A DNA stretch of 64,000 nt from contig JAJJXM010000011.1 in the NCBI GenBank assembly GCA_024516155.1, positions 124,001-188,000 of the forward strand. The letters run 5' to 3'. Under the pieces are notes generated by a model, which was not told the origin of the DNA, did no database searches, and saw only the letters and a program-made list of their open reading frames with translations. Position numbers and translations under genes: made by a program. Each line of letters begins with the position of its first letter. Position 1 is the first letter of the stretch. Positions 60,847-64,000 of the stretch are shown piece after piece. This DNA comes from Pyronema omphalodes. Lineage: Eukaryota > Ascomycota > Pezizomycetes > Pezizales > Pyronemataceae.

Positions 60847-62008
60847 TCACCTTGAAAAGTCCCAATTGCTGGACTGAGGATTCCACTGCTCCCAGTTTTG
60901 TGACTGATTTGATGCCGCATATGAGAAACTTGGTACCGGTACCGCCTCGTAGGCGAACTGTGATGGCAACGCCATTTGTGTGCAGGCTGGTCTTAATGCG
61001 TGCATATCTTCCGGTATACTGCTCCATGGTCCATTCTCTTCGAACGTCGATGTCGGGATCCCAACGAAAGTCTGTTCTATCCGCTCAGGAGCCATTGACA
61101 CGGTCACTGGATTCCGAGCTGGGATCGAGAATTGGCACTCGTACGTTTCGATTGTGTTGACGTACTGTCTTGGGTTTATCAATGGAGCTGTGGTGTATGG
61201 AACGGAGAATTGCGGAAATGCGGTGGGGGGGTAGATGGTATCGGTGGGTGAGTAGGGGAGCATTGATTGTGCGCCTTCCACTGGTGATGTAACCAGTGAA
61301 TACTCTAGAAATTGTCCGTTGGTTGGCTGAGGGTAAGTTTGCTTATCCCAGTGACAATCCTGGAAGCTGTTTGGTGTAACAAGGGAGGGGGTTCCCTGCG
61401 CGTATTCATCGCTGAGAAAAATCAATTGCGTAGTCTCTTCGGCGGTAGGAGTAATTGGGGGACTGCAGTCAGAAGCTGTCGTAGCGGAACATGGCTCGGA
61501 AGAGTCGGGATATGATGGGTATGACCAATCATCGGGAAAGGTGGTGATGAGAGGCGGGGTTCCACGTCTTGCACCTCTGCTCGCCAAAGGCGCTGCTGGA
61601 ACTGGCATGTAAAATGGTGTTTGCTGATCAAAATATTGGTCGATCTGAATTTCCGCCTGTTGTTTAGGTTGCCGTGTCTGTTGCACTCGCTTGTTTTTTG
61701 GCTGTTGTTGACAGGCTCGCTTCCGTGATGCGGTTGTGGTAGGCACGGTAACCTCTTCTGAGCCAGCGCGCCTCTCAAGCTCGTGTAAGCGTCGCTTGAG
61801 CTTCAATCTGTAATTGCGTTGAGCAAGACGGTTTTGAATTTTTCGACGTTCCTGGATATCGGTTACTCGTCTCCAGTCGTCATCGGCGGTCAACATGACT
61901 GCGCAGGATGAGTAGCCAGCTGCTGGAAATGATGTTAATGACTATTCCGAAGAATCGGGTCTGGTAGAACTTACGACTACGTCCCATCTTAATTCCAGTT
62001 CCAGACAT
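60847..62008 (-). CDS. bZIP transcription factor with a very short leucine zipper
   Basis: Two exons (62008-61975 and 61898-60847) total 1086 nt and encode 361 residues; the 76-nt intron interrupts just after MSGTGIKMGRS. The basic region is ERRKIQNRLAQRNYRLKLKRRL (about 28-49) and fits N-x7-R-x9-L with Asn34, Arg42 and Leu52. No further heptad leucines follow HELERRAGSEE, so the zipper is only one or two heptads long, a form often seen in fungal bZIP proteins with KIQNRxAQRNYR basic regions. The rest is Gln/Pro/Ser/Thr/Tyr-rich, a likely activation region. A possible splice donor overlaps the stop codon (AAG|GTGAGG), but no convincing further exon follows. Target genes are unknown. A long G-rich tract lies upstream. 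Confidence 0.86.
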
Positions 62009-63563
62009 TGTGAATGCGATTTTGAAGATTGTATATAGGAAAGATATTGAAGTCGAAAACAGAAGACGAAACGCGCACTGCCGCACGAGTGTAGTAAACT
62101 GTAGTCTTCGTCGTTGTTGATGTAGCTAGATGAAGTCTGGTGATCCGGTGTTTTGGATGCTGTGGAGGAGTTGTCTGGAGTTTGAGCTTTCGTCGGGGGA
62201 GCTCGATTTAAGATATACAGATGTGTTCTGGAAGAGAAGAAGTGCCTGAAACACCAACATTAGGCGGGGAAGCGAGTGGAGGGGTACTATTTCGGGCAAT
62301 ATCGGTGCAAGAGTTTGGGCGATCAAGGGCAAAAGACGAACTACACCATTGTTTTGGCTGTGTGTGTATTTGCTTTGAGAGTGTTTTGAGTGAAGAGGTA
62401 CATCTTGTTACAGTCGCCCAGGTATTTTTAGGCTACTTGAAAACATGAAACGCAGAGAAAGCGAACAAGGGCGCGGCGGCTAGAGCTTTGAGGACCCGAC
62501 CAGGGTCAGACAGTGGGAGGCACTAGTAGGCGATGGGTGGATGGGCGAATATGCATGCAAGGGCCAGCGCGTCAGGGGGCCGGCACCATGGTGGAGGGTG
62601 GTGGTGGTATCAGCTCAGTGTAGGTTGACTGGGGGGGGGGGGGATCACAGAGGGACGGGGTCAGAAAGAAAAGGTGGAGGGGTGGAGGATGATGGGAGGA
62701 AAGAAGGGTGTGGGAGGGACCAGCTGGTGGGAATTGCACTTGACAGCACTTTTTGGTACTAGCCACGATTGGTGTGGCGGAACGGGTAGGCTTGTGGCAG
62801 TGCGGGAGCAGGGATGAGAGCTGTCGAGCTGTCAAGGCGATCGGAACAAAGCGAGCGAGATGTGGCTAGGTGGTCAGGCGGACAGGTGGGCAGGTGGGCA
62901 GCACAGGCAGTTGAGGAGAAAATAACGAAAGGGGAGGCTCTGCGGGAAGAAGCTCTGCAGATGCGAGACACACACACTGGTATGTACCAACACTATTCAT
63001 TTTTGATTAATTCCGTCAGTTTGCGTTTCTCCAGCCCTATGAGAATACTGGCACCAGATGCATTTCGTGGTGTTGAGATATAGCTTGTAACTGAGGATAG
63101 CTCGAGCCTTAAAATTCTTGTCTTGATCAACATCGTGCACCACGTTATCCTAATCAGGCAAGGGCCCATTTTACTTCAAGATCATCGATCGTCCTGGGAA
63201 AGTTGGAGGCAAGCCGAGCCCAATAGTTGCAGCGAGACAATCAGCTCTCTCGATGATAATTTATTCGCTGATCTGGTACCTCGCGTGTACCCAACGAGCA
63301 TGGAGTGCAACGATGCCCGGCTCACGGGAAGCCACAGCTCTCATCTGCTGCATCCGTCGAGTCCACAACACACCAGGTGGAGCATGTGCAAATTCCTCCT
63401 GTCTCCCTACACCCTACCTCCATGTCCATGTATCACCCTACACGTTTATGCTAACACCGGATCTGCTTCCTGACATCTAAGACCTGTTACAGATTTACGG
63501 AACCGCAGAGAGAAAACTTCATTCATTAGCATTACAGATCTCATCCATCTAGAAGCCTCCAAA
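62009..63563. promoter_or_regulatory. Divergent region upstream of the bZIP gene and the right-edge gene
   Basis: About 1.55 kb separates two divergent starts. It includes a strongly G-rich stretch on the + strand (about 62524-62725, with a 13-G run near 62631-62643), which is C-rich on the bZIP coding strand. Pyrimidine-rich leaders are common in fungi. No supportable gene. Confidence 0.5.
62524..62725 (+). repeat. G-rich low-complexity tract
   Basis: About 200 bp of GGTGG, GGAGG and long G runs, including about 13 consecutive G near 62631-62643. It lies 520-720 bp upstream of the bZIP start codon. G-quadruplex formation or promoter function is possible but unproven. Confidence 0.6.
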
Positions 63564-64000
63564 ATGTCGAAAGTCAGGCAAACCGATGGACCGTCTGTTA
63601 CAAGGCCGTTTAACCCCAACAGTAACCACACCGCTCACCGCATCTTTAAACATCAGGGCTCTAAACAAAGAAAACGCCCAACGTTCTTTACTGCACCCAA
63701 GAATAAAAGGCCGGCTAACAAGAAAAGACTTCTGGATCATCCACTCGCCAATGACTTCAATGGTATAAGATTTTGCCTTTTTGCTGTCGTGGTGGAGCTA
63801 CGGGATTGCTAATTGCCTTTCTAGATTCCCTTGACAGATCGACCAGTTTCATCACTGCCAAGTTGACTTCTGCACTACAGGATAGCCATCAGATTCGCAT
63901 TTCGAGATTCGCCGCCGCAACTGCTCAATCACAGTCGTACATTAACAATGCTCGGGAAATAGCTGGAAATCTAGGAGCTACGCCAGTTCTCTCAGAAGAT
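63564..64000 (+). CDS. Unrecognised protein, 5' part only, continuing beyond the window
   Basis: ATG 63564 is in a good context (CCAAAATGTC). Exon 1 (63564-63762) encodes a basic, Lys/Arg/Asn-rich segment ending PLANDFN. A 62-nt intron with GTATAAG donor, GCTAAT branch and CTAG acceptor joins in frame to exon 2 (63825 onward): DSLDRSTSFITAKLTSALQD, then a helical Ala/Ser/Gln-rich stretch up to the window edge with no stop. The clean intron and continuous frame support a real gene. I do not recognise the family. The basic N-terminus followed by helical sequence would suit a nuclear or structural protein, but this is only a guess. Confidence 0.65.

Noticed and set aside
1..64000. CRISPR arrays, bacterial operon signals, rRNA genes
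   Set aside because: No regularly spaced repeats, no ribosomal RNA sequence recognised, and the intron-rich genes show a eukaryotic genome.

Overview
The window is nuclear DNA of a filamentous ascomycete (Pezizomycotina). The genes carry short GT-AG introns, mostly about 40-150 nt and often with CTAAC or TACTAAC branch motifs. The protein families are typical of such fungi: a Zn2Cys6 regulator, two fungal rhodopsin-domain (PTH11-like) membrane proteins, a GH18 chitinase and a PTR2 peptide transporter. Gene density is low, with about 14 protein genes and one tRNA in 64 kb, and several long gene-free stretches contain small mobile-element relics. I cannot fix the class or genus from the sequence alone.

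Layout. 0-10 kb: a PTR2-type peptide transporter running off the left edge (-), an Hcs1/IGHMBP2-type DNA helicase (+), a gene-free stretch and a rhodopsin-domain membrane protein (-). 10-21 kb: an 11-kb gene desert. 21-31 kb: an unrecognised conserved fungal protein (+), a terminal-inverted-repeat element at 24.4-24.9 kb, a GH18 chitinase (-), an F-box/ankyrin protein (+) with a group of MCB-like sites upstream, and a second rhodopsin-domain protein (-).

33-49 kb is the most interesting part: a compact set of five genes that looks like a rearranged quinate/shikimate (qut/qa) catabolic cluster. The first gene encodes a single predicted polypeptide of 1288 residues. It joins a bacterial QuiC1-type 3-dehydroshikimate dehydratase plus HPPD-like module to an AROM-type (type I) 3-dehydroquinase and a catalytically stripped shikimate-dehydrogenase-like domain. 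If expressed as modelled, it could convert 3-dehydroquinate to protocatechuate in one protein. Diverging from it is a quinate-permease-like MFS transporter, followed by a Zn2Cys6 regulator, a QutG-like inositol-monophosphatase-family protein and a salicylate-hydroxylase-type FAD monooxygenase. I see no quinate dehydrogenase or protocatechuate dioxygenase gene here.

49-60 kb is repeat-rich and poor in protein genes: a 926-bp non-autonomous hAT-like element with terminal inverted repeats and a perfect 8-bp target duplication, a three-unit tandem array with a conserved reading frame, a 44-bp near-perfect palindrome and a tRNA-Thr(AGU). 60-64 kb holds a bZIP transcription factor with a very short zipper (-) and the first exons of an unrecognised gene (+) that runs off the right edge. 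Exon joins were found by reading splice signals and keeping frame with family motifs. Where I give total lengths, the exons sum to an exact multiple of three.
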